NCBI GenBank assembly: GCA_900239685.1 | Contig: OENT01000224.1 | Span: 1 to 64,000 of the forward strand | Origin: Rotaria macrura | Lineage: Eukaryota; Rotifera; Eurotatoria; Philodinida; Philodinidae | DNA: 64,000 bases | Reading direction: 5' to 3' | Shown here: positions 23,627-37,058 of the stretch, piece after piece | How the letters are laid out: each line of letters starts with the position of its first letter | Numbering within the stretch: position 1 is the first letter of the stretch | Program-made: the position numbers and the translations under genes | Notes under the pieces: model-generated | What the model saw: only the letters and a program-made list of their open reading frames with translations | Told to the model about the DNA's origin: nothing | Databases searched by the model: none

Positions 23627-26600
23627 ATTTACAATACTCGTGTTTATCAAGATCGGATGGAGTTCTTTCTTTTTGCAGTTGCAACATCATTTTTGGGCCA
23701 TTTAAATACCAACAGACTTCTAGTTTGCAGATAATTGTTATCAGAGATTTTTGTTTACCAACTGTAGACACTTTCCATTTTACCTATCAGTGATACTCAT
23801 CCAAGAGCCGTGGTTGTAAAATTCATACCTATTTTATAACGAAAAACTTACGATAAGCTGCTGAAAATAATTTAAATATTCATATAATGATGTAGTCATA
23901 ATCGTCGTTTCTGAATAATATTTTTAAACAAATGAATTCAAACCAACTGAAACATTTAACATTTCCATATTGTTTCTTTGCTAGAATAGTGTAGTAATCA
24001 TTTTTTGTTAACTATTGATCAGCAGAGAATTTCACAGACATATTTCAAAGAATTAGTGTTTCATATGCTTCATGTAGAGTTTCTCATGAACAGTTAGCTT
24101 ACTAGATGTATATTAAGTCCATTGATTTGTTTTAAGGAATAAGAAACGCTATGTATGCCTATGTTTAACTTAACTCGCATTTTTCACTTCAAGAAAGATA
24201 TGAAAAAGGCTACACTGATTCGATTGTATTTGCACTGATTCGACAATGCTTCCAGAGCGTCAAGAACGTTTTCATTAAAAAAATCTGTGAAACTTTGCAG
24301 TTCTTAATCAATGTTAAAATCGAAATTTTCAGCTGGGCTTGTCTTGGCACTTTTGAGATTTTTAGCAAGAACAACCTGAGATCAAATGACAGCACATTAT
24401 TTTTTCTATTTTAAAAACAAAATAGACGAAAAAGTATATTTTACCACGACACTTAAAAGATATGGATAAATAATCTGACTTAAAATCATCTTTCTTCTCC
24501 TATTAACTCTTATCAAATTGATCCGTTCTGATTCTTAATTTGAATGATTCACATGATCTTTAATAAGGGAGATGTTTAATAGAGTGAGTGTCTTCTAATT
24601 TATCACTTTTACTTTATCAACGGTTATAAAATTACACTGTCATTGCATTCTCGGATCAGCTGATGGAGAGTAGGCTAATCTTTTCTAAAACTGCTTGTTC
24701 GCTGTCTCTCTTCTTTTCTGCGAGGTGTCAAATTATAAGTTTGTTCATTACATTCGAATCAGATCGCCAAAAGATTTTCAAAATAAACATAATTCATATC
24801 GTTGATCGAAGTCTTCGATTCATGCTTCGCTTTGTTGAAATTCTAAATGTATAAATGAAAGACTCAGGAGATATTGTACTTCGCTTGCCAACTAATGAAA
24901 CCATGCCTTTGTACTTCTTGTATTCTTTTGTCGGATAAACCGTAATATGAAAATGGTTTTACACAAACTTCTCAAACGAAAAACGCCCATCAAGAGAGCT
25001 CTTCTTTGATAAACCCATCACATCGAATTTTTGTCGAGACTAAAAATACTTTCTAGAGAACTAACCCACGACGTAGATAAATGATGTTATAGCCGAAAAA
25101 GAAAAGTCGTTTGTTTCTGTCATCTCATGTGAGTAAGGATTTATTTCAATCCTTGTTCTATTACAATTGATCGGGTTCATCGGCTATTTTTCTTGTTTTC
25201 CCTATGCTCGAGATCCGATTGTCACGGGAAATATTGCAGTAAATCAAATATACATTCAATGCTGCTTACTAACAGTGGCAGCCTATCTTGCTTCTGCTGA
25301 TCGGATTCTTGTACAATCTAATCGAATCATCACAGACAGCACACAATATATGAAAAAGAAGAGTATTTGAAAAAAGTATCCTCATAAACTAATGAGAACG
25401 CATAGGGCTCCTGCTATTCTGATTTCTGCAAAAACAGTCAACTTCAGTGTGGATTCAGTCAACTGAGATGAATGTAATATGAATATCATAAGTTGCGACA
25501 TGAAATCATCAATAATCGAACTTCAACTGAAACTTATGACGAAACTTCCATTCATGATTGAAGTATAAAATTAGATCATGAGTTTCTGACAAACAATGTA
25601 ATGTTCGAGGCAGATAAAATAGGGCACTTAACTTCTCTATCTTGAAGGCATTTTAAAATCGTTCTATTACCTGATTTGTAACTCATTCGATAACGAATTC
25701 ATTTTTTCACATATCTATCGAGTACATCTTTCTTTTCAATTAAGTCTTTTTAGCGGAAGTAAACTTTGAACCGCTGACATCTACGCAGTCATGAATGTGC
25801 GACGGTATGGAAGTATTTTGAAACAATTCTGATGAAATTTCAAATATGTCATTACATTCTATAAAAACCTCTGCACCTCTCTATGCAATTTTCAAAATTT
25901 CAGAATGAATATATGAGAGGAAAAATTTTGAAGTTGAAAATAGGTAAACATTGGGAAAAGCTCTTTCCAGACAGACCTATTACTTTGTATTCTGTTAATA
26001 GTAAAGAACCAAGACAGTTTAACTGTTCAAGTTATCATTTACATCAGTTTACTCAGAATTAAATTCTGCCCAGAACGGTGTAAGCATGAGTATTTTCAAT
26101 GGCAAGTCTATGTTTGAAAAAAATGATTTTTCGAAATACATCCAAACGTTGCGCCCAGGTATTACTTTGAAGACTTTTTCTCGTGAATTAGAGCACCGAA
26201 GCGTTGCAAAAGTCTTGGAAGTATAGAGCACAAAATCGTCTATGCAATGGATGCTAAATACTTTAATTTGAACATTCACTTTGATGAGTATTGTGCTTAA
26301 ATAAATCAATTGATAGCTCGAAAGAATAAGAAATCGTAAATGCATTATTGAATAGGGATTAATCTTTGAAATTTTGCATCGAAAAAAAGATCAAGATGAA
26401 AAATGCACTCAATAGTTTTGTAGAGAAATCTATTATCAATAGAATGAGCTCATAACGAGATTGTAAAACGATTTTTAAGTATCCCATTATATCTGTCTCA
26501 CTCATTATTTTTTCTTAATAACAGTTATCGAACTCATTCTTACTTTTTGTCATCGTCCGAAAAATAGCCAAGAGTTCTAATTATGTTGATTCGTCGTATT

Positions 26601-27248
26601 TCCACTGGCGATATTTTAATCAAGATTAAACATTTGGAGTTGGTTTCTAGCAATGAAAATGAAGATTTTCTTTTTAATATGACTGATTCATTTTCTCTTC
26701 AATCGATCGATCAATCGATCGCATATTCTTTTAATTGGTGTCTTTATTATTTTTTTCAAAATTAAAATAATAAGTAAGTTATGCCAGTGTCATCAACAAG
26801 AGCCGTGCAACATGACTGGAAATGATGTGAATAATAAGTCATGTTAATATTAGACACTCCTATTGATTGATATGAACATAAGAGTACAGGGGAAACTCTT
26901 GCATTCGTTTCAAACAAAATAGGCAACTTTTACTTTCAAAATCGGTAGGCAAATATAATTGTGCCTGACAACATCATAAAACACTATTTATAATATTGTC
27001 TTCAATTCATTTAGAAGGTAATAATTCAAATGGGTCCTATCATTTTACTCAGGAAATACATCCAGTTCGAATAATTGGCAATAGATCTTTCTTGGATTCT
27101 ACAGTTACGTATAGTATAGTGTCAATTGTAAAATCGACATTAACTTCACTTCTGATAAAACAGAAATTTCGATAAAATAAATGTGAAAACTTCGGACTTT
27201 TAAGTCCGAGAGTTATGTGCACCTCAAAAATGGAATGAGACAAATCAG
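23627..27248. other. Intergenic, no gene recognised
   Basis: About 3.6 kb of AT-rich DNA. Frames of 60-98 codons are present on both strands but none shows a domain, signal peptide or credible exon context. A second copy of the GATC-rich 19-mer occurs at 26703-26721. Confidence 0.5.
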
Positions 27249-27614
27249 TCATTCTAGAATGTGAGCACGGAAGAAGTATCCAGGTAAACCTTTTTTGGAA
27301 ACCCCAAAACTAGTGGTCATCTGAGACATGTCTAGGCATTTGGTTTCTGGATGCAGTTTTTGTGCATTTGAGACCTTTTTCAGGCGATGCTTTGTTAGAA
27401 AGCTACGATGTTCTTCATAGCTAATATCTGATTCGGAATCAGCGTTAAACACTGAGTCGTTTTATATACGTTGAGGATAATTCAGAGAAAAAAAGTTTTT
27501 TTGAATAAGTCCATGAACTCCCTCAGAGATTGGTTGGTCAATAATGACAATTTTTTCGATAGTTCAGTCATTTCTTGCCGGATCCTTCTCATCTTCGAAC
27601 TCGAACAAGGTATT
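27249..27614 (-). pseudogene. Decayed coding fragment, unknown family
   Basis: On the minus strand one frame reads from about 27614 (NTLFEFEDEKDPARND) through a TGA, then IVIIDQPISEGVHGLI, a TAA, then a 67-residue stretch to 27249 (DSESDISYEEHRSFLTKHRL, LHPETKCLDMSQMTTSFG). Composition is polar and balanced, unlike random AT-rich frames, and the frame is kept across both stops. I do not recognise the family; it may be a dead host gene or transposon piece. Confidence 0.4.
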
Positions 27615-27862
27615 GATACGACATTCTATGCACAAAATTTCAGCTCAATTGAATGTATTTGTAAAGAGATATAGTGTAAACGGACGGACGGACACACTGG
27701 CCGATTCTAGAGTGTACTCACTCTTTGAGTACGCAAAAGCTACATTCAACATAATGCAAATTTATTTGTTTTTTAATCATGAAGTCTTTTAAGCATTTTT
27801 TATTTTCTCAATTACAAAAAATGAAGTCTTAAAATGAATACAATATAGACATTGCGGTATTT

Positions 27863-28451
27863 TTATTTACGTAATAATGAAGGCATCAGGACTGAATCGA
27901 TTATGTGAACAACACCGTTACTAGCCAAAAGGTCAGATTGAATAATTGTCGCATTGTTGATTTTAAGGTCATTGCCTTGTTTAGTTACTGTAATAAAACC
28001 ACCCATCAGTGTTTCAATGCGTGCTGGCAAATCCATTGCTACGAGCTCTGCTGATGTTAAGATTTTGTTGCCAACCGCATGGAATGAAAGCAATGCAGCA
28101 AGCTCATCCTTATTTTGAGGGTCTGATAGATGCTCAACAATATCTGCTGGCACTTTGAGAAAAGCTGCATCACTTGGTGCAAACACACTATATGGACCCG
28201 CTTGTTGACTTATTTCTTCGAAACCGGCCGCTTGTAATGCCACAGTAAGGACTGAAAGTCGTGCATCATTACTTACAATCTCCCAAATATTCGGCTGTTG
28301 TTCTAGGTAATAATTAAAACGTTAATAAAGTCGTACAAAACGTTCTCAATTGTCAAACTGCGAGAAAGGTATAGAAGATAAAATTACCTGCTTGAGCAGT
28401 TATCAGATGTAGAAAAACTCCGAATAGGACTATTTTTGTTGTTAAGTGCAT
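27863..28451 (-). CDS. Secreted single-domain fasciclin (FAS1) protein
   Basis: Two exons on the minus strand, 28451-28388 and 28302-27863, joined by an 85 bp GT-AG intron in phase 1; product 167 residues. Exon 1 encodes almost only a signal peptide (MHLTTKIVLFGVFLHLITAQ). Exon 2 encodes one complete FAS1 domain, about residues 25-164, with the H1 block (GPYSVFAPSDAAF) and the C-terminal H2 block (ASNGVVHIIDSVLMP). FAS1 domains mediate cell or matrix adhesion. A lone, secreted FAS1 of this size is typical of bacteria, fungi and algae, while most animal members have four domains. An AATAAA overlaps the stop codon, and another hexamer lies about 60 bp further on. Gene structure is well supported; origin is inference. 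Confidence 0.9.
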
Positions 28452-28521
28452 CACCGTAGTATTCGATATTGTTGTATTTGATTTAATAAGTTCGAATCAC
28501 TGGTTCTGTATATTTATCAGT

Positions 28522-28553
<32 letters not shown>

Positions 28554-31500
28554 CATATGTAGATTTGAGGGTAGAGTGATATTTTCGAAAACATATTGTA
28601 TTTAAGTTCTTTTTTTAACATTCTTTTCGTTTTAGTAATATCTTGAGATTAAATGCAGAGAATAAAATGCCAGAGGAACATTTACAAGTCAAATTATCGT
28701 GTCTTGATAGTAAAACACTTGTGATAATGAAGTAACGGTTGCAGCAAAAATGACTGTAAAGGATTAAGTATAAGCATGTTGATTGTTACATTTTTCAATA
28801 ATTAATGCAAACCTAGAATGTCAAGACGGATCAGTCTTGTTTTTTCAGTTGTAGTTACGTTCCTAATGGATTATCTTGATTCAAAACAGTTATGTAGTAC
28901 CTGTGAAGAATAACTATTTTGATAATCATATGACCAGAGTTACATTGCGTATATCGATTTTATCATTTGAATTCAAAGGTTTCATTATCTAAGCTTTCGC
29001 AAATAGAACGGATGTCTTGTAAAGCCATGTAAATCATTGAATATCGAAAACACTGAAGATGTTTGTGAAAATATGTATTCGAAATCTTCTAATGCTCACT
29101 AAGAGATTGCACATGAATGAATTGATTTGTTTCAAGCAATAAGTCCTTTGATTAGATCTAAATATTATAAAAAAAACCCTACATTCTCTACATGAGTGCA
29201 TGTCGAAATTCTGAAACCTTGAATGCTAACAATCAGTTGTTATTTCTAATTATCTTATAAGGAAAGAATCAGATATATACAGATACATTAAGTGGAAGAT
29301 AAGCTTAGTAATCAGATGTCAACTTTATGACAAAAAAACGTTACATAAGAACGAACATTGTCATTGGGACACTGATTTCTACTATTGCAATCGATAAATT
29401 AAGTTGAACGGTGAAGGTGTCGCAAGCCACAAAAACGAAAGCGAGAAAGGGTATTCATCAACTAAAAACGCAGCAACAGCTTCAGAAAAAATCATTTCAC
29501 GTTGTATATTAATTATCTAGGGTAGGGCTCGATTGAATTCTTTCCCTGTTCTGTACGTGTCTTCTTGATTGCGGATATTTTTACTTAATTGGAAGAAAAA
29601 AATGTCCGCAATCCGGCTGCAGCCGTTCTGTATTGTGTTTTATTGACTTTTTATAACTATACTTTATTTTTCTTTTGTATATATTATATTTAGGAAGACA
29701 GTAGGGAATGATCTTGCACCGTACACTTGATTCTCGTTGAAAAGTCGGCTAAGTAAAAAGTATGATAAATATATTTAAAAAACGATAAAGTTTCTTTTCA
29801 ACCAATATGACTGATGTGATAAACAGAATAGAAAAAAGAATTGTTTTTTTTCGTTGACTTTGAACATAATGTGCATTAAATCTATGTAGATGAAAGCATA
29901 TTTGAGATGTTGATTACTCATTAGTATTCAATATAAGTTTAATTCGTGTAATAACAATGAAGATATATGTGCCGTCGAAATTCCATTTTTGATTTGAGTA
30001 ATTGTTCTTTTTTGCCAGATGCTCCATAGACATGCAAATATGACGAACAAGATAATATCACATGATAAGAAGAAGTGAATTGTTTCACGTAATGTAAAGA
30101 AACAGAAAAAAACGTATTGTTTGATATGATTTGAATTTGAGTTCATTTCAATATGAATGAAAAGTACTACGTTACATTTATTGAATTATGTTGATTAGCT
30201 GGTAGACAGAGCCTACTGCGTATATAATCTGTCAAGCAATCTAATTGTACATGAAACAAGCGAAAGGTGCTAAATACTAGGAGATCTACTGAGCTCACAG
30301 TATGTAATCTGGCAAATAAATTATTCGTTTTCAAAAATTAAATGCTACTAAAGATCGATCAGTAAAATTTTTCAGAAGTTCCGATGAACGAGACCGTATA
30401 TTGTCTTTCGAGGTACTGGGAAAACGAAGTTAAATTTATGCAAGTAGTTATGTACAAACAGATTGCCATACTTTAAACAGTAATAGAATCAGAAAAAAAT
30501 TGGCAGATCCATGGATATTGATGACAACGAATAGCTACCGAATATAATACACTGTATTTTTCATCAATATAATTAGATGAATTTTTTCAGACTGAGCAAT
30601 TATCATGTGAAATCAATCTTTTGAACTAATATATGTTTTCAAAAAGATTCGATAACTATTTATTTAAAATACAGTCATTATTGTGGAATAATCTCTTGTA
30701 CGTAGATAAAAACTAGCGGTTGACATTTTCGAAACGTTATTTCCAAAACGTTTCATGCACAACTACTATTAGCTATTCAAGAAACATGACTGCTTATTTG
30801 TTAGTGATTCATTTTAATCCAGGCATGCAGGTATTCCGGGGTTTGCAACAATGATATTTATATTCAATTTTCAATTCTTGGATATGAGGGAAAATTAAAA
30901 ATTTAACGTGAAGAATATTGATCTTGTCTCAAGTTTGAATAAGTACGAGGACAAAGTAAATATTACTGTAAAGTCGGTTCAACCTTACTAGACTTTTGAC
31001 TAAACAAATTTCTCCACCGTTTATATAAAATCATCATTTTCCTATGAACTTCTTTTGAGAATCCAATGGGATTATTTGGTTTTTATAAATCAAATAATTG
31101 TTCACTTGTTAAAATCTCGATTATTTAGTTTTGAAACTAGTTCTTTTTCGTGACAGAAAGAAGACATTCCAGTAATTGACTGCTGCTAATGTCCGTCTGA
31201 ATTTTAGAAAAAAGTTAGTAAAAGTGTTTAGTTAGGTAAGTAAACGATAGAAAAAAGACTCGTTCGTTATAGAAAGCTATTCTGGAGATGACAATTTAAA
31301 CTTCCATAAAAGAAGGTTGAATAACATTAAGTTCTATGAATCACAAAGAGAATAGTTGACATTATCTTGCGCATAGTTTCTCAAGATGAACTGATGTTTG
31401 AGTATAAGAACGATTCCAAGTAGAACTAGGCTGTGCCAGAACTTAAAATTATTCAAATGTCGTCTAATTATCAGTAGAAGACTGTAGAAGTTGAACTTAG

Positions 31501-31737
31501 ACACAAGCTAAAAATGAGCTACGATGTAATATTAAAGCATTTCGTCGACTGACTGGTAAACAATCAATGACGCTCATGGATATGGCCTTTCAAACCTAAT
31601 GACTTTTGATTGATTTCTAATCTACGATAAAGACTTGGTAAATGGCATCCATCTACATGACCTATATGTTCCTAGTGTTTAATTAACACATTCGTCTATC
31701 GATGGTATAATCTGTCAGTCAACCATTCATTCATTTT
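28452..31737. other. Intergenic, no gene recognised
   Basis: About 3.3 kb between the FAS1 gene (its upstream region at the left) and the LURP-one-like gene. Contains an (AT)n tract at 28529-28552. No coding or RNA feature was found. Confidence 0.55.
28529..28552. repeat. (AT)n microsatellite
   Basis: Alternating A/T run of about 24 bp about 80 bp upstream of the FAS1 start codon, likely in or near its promoter. Confidence 0.85.
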
Positions 31738-31762
31738 TTCGCAGTATCGGGGATCATTCAAG

Positions 31763-32347
31763 ATGATCAAACTTTTCTTCGTAGTTCTACTTCAAATTGC
31801 TCTGAGTAAAAATCCCATACGCCAGTATGTCATCGAAGAAGATTACTTTCAAGGACTCAAAGCAAGAGAGTTCTCAATTTACAATCAAACAGGGAAAAAT
31901 CTACTGTATCGCATAGAATCTTATATTAGTTTTGGACAGTCGATTGGACTAATCGCCTATCCATCGAAGGAAAAGATCGGCAAATGTCGCACATCCAAAA
32001 AAGGCTCAACATATTCAGCCAAACTGAAAATACGCGATCCCGAAACTAAAAAGTGGCTACATGGTACGATCCATCAGCATCATCAAATACTAGGTGGAAA
32101 ATGGACCATCTCATGGAATCAAAGTCAATTGTCCATGGATACAGTGCCTATCTCTCTCACCACATCGTTTCATGATGAAAGTCAACCTAATCGATATTAC
32201 TTGGCTACATTCCAAATACGCTTACAATCATTAGTTTGGCTAAACAAATACGATATGGACGTCTATTCAAATGAGATTCCTGACAGTATCTATCTATTTG
32301 GTTTGGCTATTCAAGACTATGCTAATCAGTGGGGAAAGTCCGGCTAA
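31763..32347 (+). CDS. Secreted LURP-one/tubby-C-terminal-like beta-barrel protein
   Basis: A single frame of 194 residues. Residues 1-15 form a signal peptide (MIKLFFVVLLQIALS). The rest reads as repeated beta-strand units typical of the LOR/tubby-like fold: REFSIYNQTGKNLLYRIES, a second unit around LIAYPSKEKIGKC, then LKIRDPETKKWLHGTI and GKWTISWNQSQLSM. It ends with conserved-looking YDMDVYSNEIPDSIYLFGLA. The fold call rests on strand pattern and is not secure. Function is unknown; cytosolic relatives bind membranes or phosphoinositides, but a signal peptide would place this one outside the cell. An acceptor-like TTTTTCGCAG 19 nt before the ATG suggests a 5'UTR intron or spliced-leader site. 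Confidence 0.7.
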   Translation: MIKLFFVVLLQIALSKNPIRQYVIEEDYFQGLKAREFSIYNQTGKNLLYRIESYISFGQSIGLIAYPSKEKIGKCRTSKKGSTYSAKLKIRDPETKKWLHGTIHQHHQILGGKWTISWNQSQLSMDTVPISLTTSFHDESQPNRYYLATFQIRLQSLVWLNKYDMDVYSNEIPDSIYLFGLAIQDYANQWGKSG

Positions 32348-35300
32348 GCATTGCATCAATAATCAAGAGACATATCTAGTGATCACACTTCATATGTGAA
32401 CTAATGTTTCTTTCATTGAACTCATACACGTGATGTGTTTAAAAAAATTTATATGACTGATAGAAAAAGAAAGTAGATAGATGACAGTTTATTTTTCAAG
32501 AAGAATCCAATTCTTTCGAGTAAGGAAATTTTTTGGTTAACGATAAAAATGAATTAGAATGTTATGCGCGAAGAACCAAAAAGTTGTACAATAATTAAAT
32601 TTTTCTAAATTTCTATCAATAATTTCCTTATGGTAAATTCGAATCTGCCAAATTCAATGCAAGTATCATCGTGAGTATGGGTGTGCGAATGAATGGGATT
32701 GTCGATGTTAAGTTAAATGTAGACAATTGTACCCTTCAGTGCATTTTCAACTTTCTCATATACTCCATAGATTCTTAGAAAGATATTCTCTTCTAACATA
32801 TATGTATATGTATACATACATATAATCGGGACGAATTGTTTTCTAATTGATTTGAGTCATGGAATCTATTAAGAAATGAACCAAGCGTTTCGCTTCGCGG
32901 CATCATTTCTAAACTAAGTCGAATCATTGAGTATCACAAGCAGATGTGCTATTCAACTTATTCAGCACGATTTCGAATGTGTCATGAATGTTTTTCGATA
33001 TGCCAATGATTTCAAGTTTGATTATGGCTAAGAATGACATTGCACAATATAAAATGAATCTAATTGTCTATTGTTGATTGAATTGCGTTAAGTTACATTG
33101 TATGGAACTATAGAAGAGAGACTATGCAGTTTCCGAAGAATTTTTCATGCCATAATCAGTCTTAGTGTATTCGAGGATCCGAGAAAGAACCGGCTATCAC
33201 TAGAAGTGGTTTGAATTATCTTTAATTAATTGAAATGAGTTTCTCAATGGATCATTTGAAATGATGATTACTGGAAAATGATTTCACATTTTGAATCTCT
33301 TCGAGTTTGTATCTTAGCAGAAAATCATTTTTTTGAATGTGAAATGGATTCCATGAGTTATTCATATGGTGAAGCAAAGGAACTTAGATTTTCTATATGC
33401 TCTGAAATATATATATATATATATAGTTCGTTTGAATGTACACTTACTCATCAGCCAATCATGAATGATTGAAGAAATTTATTGCAGTATGCTAGTCATA
33501 ACAGTGAAGGATTGTGACTAACAATAAAATTTATTCATTGTCTTGTATGTTTTGGTTCATTAATGTTAGTTTATTCAATGCTAACTATTGTACAAGATTT
33601 ATTTGAGGGCAAAAAAATTCTCAGAAACCAATCAAGTTACATTGAGATGACTTAACATTAAAAGTTTCTCAATGAAATGTAGTTTTATTGCGATATCTTT
33701 CAAGTAAAATCATTCGATTTATTTTCTCTACTCATAAGGTTTGATTGACAGATGATGAAAAGCTTTAGCATACAAGCTTTTATGCCTCATGATCTTGTTC
33801 ATCAGCATAACTCTTAAAAATGTATCACAGTACAAGGATAATTTTTCCTGAAACGGCTGATATCAGTAAGGAAAAGTATCACCTAGTGACTGAAAATCAG
33901 CAATAAATCACAGTGAAAGACATCTAGATTAGAAGTGGCCGTAGGAGAGATTAATACTTCGACTTAAAGTACGATGTAGACGTGAAAAAGGTCAAAACAA
34001 ATGAGAATAACACAGTCATATTTTTCGAAATCGCTACGATTTAGAAATATACTTGAAATATCAAACAATTCTCGAATATCAGAAAGAATGTTCATTGAAA
34101 CAGACAAGTTTCACAAAAAACGACCTCGACAACGTTCATCAGTGTTGATGAATAGTCATTTTCATAAACGACACAGTTCTCTTATTCAAAGCATGAATAA
34201 AAATAATTATCCAAGGATCACTACATCAAATTCATGCTTTCAATCTGAGTAAGTGATGATGTTGTGATCCCGCTAGAAAGTTGAGTGCATCTGTAATTGA
34301 ATATGTGCTCACAAGAAAAGATACGGCTATTGTACATGGTTTGCGAAAGTTCATTATCAATTTGCTGCTGAGAATCTTTGAGTGTAAAAGAACAAAACTT
34401 TTTCAAAATTTCAGAATATGGCATGATTGCTCAGGTTTCTTCTTATAAAATCAATAGAAGCATGTCTTTAGATCCTTATTATAATTTATGTTCGTGGATT
34501 TCAATCCTCGAAAAGATGTCGCTGCTTACGACAACTTATAATTGGTGCATATATCTATTCATATCGAAAATAAAATCGAACAATAGACCAACCAACAGCA
34601 AAAGTTGTTGCTTCTAGTTTCGTCTACTTCTATTACGTATTTCATCATAATTGACTGTTAGAAGAAAAGAGAAACAGCAAATTCTGAAAGTAATCATAAG
34701 TCCACACACAGAGGTTCATATGTATTTTAATCGTTCATTTTGAGGGGTGTTTATCTTCTCTGAAGTTAGAGGGTTTGCAACATAAGAAATTGCTCAAAAA
34801 CAGTGCTTTACGTAGTTAAATAACTTCGAGAACAGTATGGGGATGTAACGCCAAACGCGACCTCGTCCCGTCTTTACACACTTGTTCATTTAATAAAAAT
34901 CAAACCATTGCTAATAAGTAAATCGATTTGTTTTCTTTTTAGATTTCATCCATCAAACTTTCGTATGTCTTCTGAATTTATACTGACATGAAGATTCATA
35001 TCTAGCGTAATCATCTAAGATGCTCTCACGAATATTACGTCTGTTTGATGCTTATATATGATCATCGCAGAAATTATTGTTATAAGACATGTTAAAGTCA
35101 TTCTCGTCTCATATCTTCTAAAATAAGATAGAAACTTAGGAACTTCCTTAAACAGTTAGTTATTTATCAAGTTCACGATGAAATACTCTTATGTACATGA
35201 ATGTGTGTAAAAATAATAATAAGAATAGTTAGCAAGTATTTATTACGATGTTGACATGTTCGTAGCAGAAGTTTTACTAGCTCATAAATCACAGATAGAT

Positions 35301-37054
35301 AAATTGCTCCCTAGATGTATTGTCAGTTTAGATTGCCTGCAAATATGTGTTAGAAATAAGTTAGCGTGAGTTCATTGTAAATAAGTTTCTCTGTCAATAA
35401 ATCTTGAATTTTTCAGCGTACTTCACTATATTGAAGTATGATGCAGTGTTTAGATTTCATTAACGGAGAAGCGTACATCAAATAAGCCAAGATGAATTCG
35501 TTCTTAGGATACGTCAACAATCAAATAGTGGTTGCCGATCAGCTCTAGAAAATAGACTCCACTGATCCGCAAAATAAAGTGGAATAGTGAATGTCTTACT
35601 TCTTCTGACTTGCACGTCTTATCGATTGATATGCTTGTTCGACATATGATTTATGTCACTAAATTTCCATGGAACTTCTATTTCAATAAAATACAAATAT
35701 TCTTCATTGATGTTTGGTTCGAAAACAGAAATACTAGAACATCTAGTACGTAGATCTCGAATTAGTTTGGTAAAGCATGTTAATTTGATGATAATCAAAG
35801 TATTGTACTGAATCTTTTCTAGAATCTAATTTCTTCAATGAAAACTCTTAGGCATAGATTCTTTTATGAATTGTCTATGTTAAATAAAGTCTAATTCATG
35901 GAATAAGAAGTGATTTTTCGTGTACCGAAAATTTGTTTTTTATTATTGTGTTACTTTGATATGTATTTTAATGCATTCAAAAAATATCCGCTCCGATTAT
36001 TTTTTTGCTGCATACGAGATCATAAGATTACGCGAACAGTATCAACCACTGCCACGCTAAGACTTCGATTAGTCTTTAGTAAATAATTGTTTGTAAAGAA
36101 AAGTATTCCATAGGAATTTTGCGAGGGCTTGATATGTCACAAAAGGAATTTTAAAACACTATCATAGGATTTTATGTGTTTTATTTCTGTACTGTTACTA
36201 TTCTTTTGATAATCTGATTGCTTCGTACGGTTATAAAGTCACACTTTTATGTTCAATAAATCTCTACCAGAGGTTGTTGACACGAAAGGCTTCACTTAAA
36301 ATGACTTGAAGTTCAAAATCTCATTATCAACATGATCCATGGAATGAGATTAGTAGTACAGAATAAATCTTACTCGATGATGAACACAGAAGATATCTTG
36401 TTAGAACGCAAAACACATATTGACAATAGTATTTCCTACATTTTTTAAATGTAACACTCCAATTTTCCGATGGAACAAACACTAACGGATATTTGAAGTA
36501 TACCGAAAGAAGAAATCAAATTTTTTCTTTACATAAACATCTTTTCATGTGGCAGAAACATAGAATCTTGCATCGTTGTACTATTTCAAGAATATATTTG
36601 CGTGAAATCGAAATCCTCACGAATCAACCGGCTATCGTCATAGTACTAAGAACTGGTTGTAAAAAAAGAAAACATCATGATTAGACATGCACGTGACTAG
36701 TTCCGACTCTTTGTCTTTGTTCCGGCAACCAGAAATACGACGGCGAGAAAAGACTTTGCCGAAATCCTGCAATTCAAGTTATTAATTTAATTTTCGATAA
36801 TCAGAAGCAAACGATCTTATAAATCGTACTGCTTAGAACATAACGCGAAACAATTTTTGCCTGTAACTAAAATAAATCAATACAAATGAGAAATTTCGAA
36901 GAATCGTATTACATATGACATAAACCAATTCGGACTTGAGTTTCTCTGAACAGAAATCACATATACCTGATCCCAATTGAACTTAGTTGACAGTAGTGAA
37001 TGATTTTTTTTTATTAATTTTTAGATTGTAGACAATAAATAGACATCATTTTTC
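32348..37054. other. Intergenic, no secure gene
   Basis: About 4.7 kb, AT-rich. It holds an (AT)n run at 33408-33425, a palindromic TATGTATACATA-type run near 32801-32823, a short AAAAGCTT hairpin near 33755-33782 and one weak coding candidate at 34001-34249. Nothing else is supported. Confidence 0.5.
34001..34249 (+). CDS. Doubtful small exon, unknown
   Basis: From ATG 34001 the frame reads 83 residues rich in Arg, Lys, Ser and His (for example FHKKRPRQRSSVLMNSHFHK), ending at a strong donor context (GA|GTAAGT). An acceptor TTTCAG near 34415 would add about ten residues before a stop, and AATAAA follows near 34571. No family is recognised. It may be a small basic protein or a chance frame. 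Confidence 0.18.
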
Positions 37055-37058
37055 AGAT

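Noticed and set aside
25167..25370. Plus-strand frame with a hydrophobic start and balanced composition
   Set aside because: Starts without ATG and has no supporting exon, signal or family; left as chance.
28478..28495. GTTCGAATC, resembling a tRNA T-loop
   Set aside because: No matching A box, anticodon stem or acceptor stem around it. No tRNA could be built anywhere in the window.
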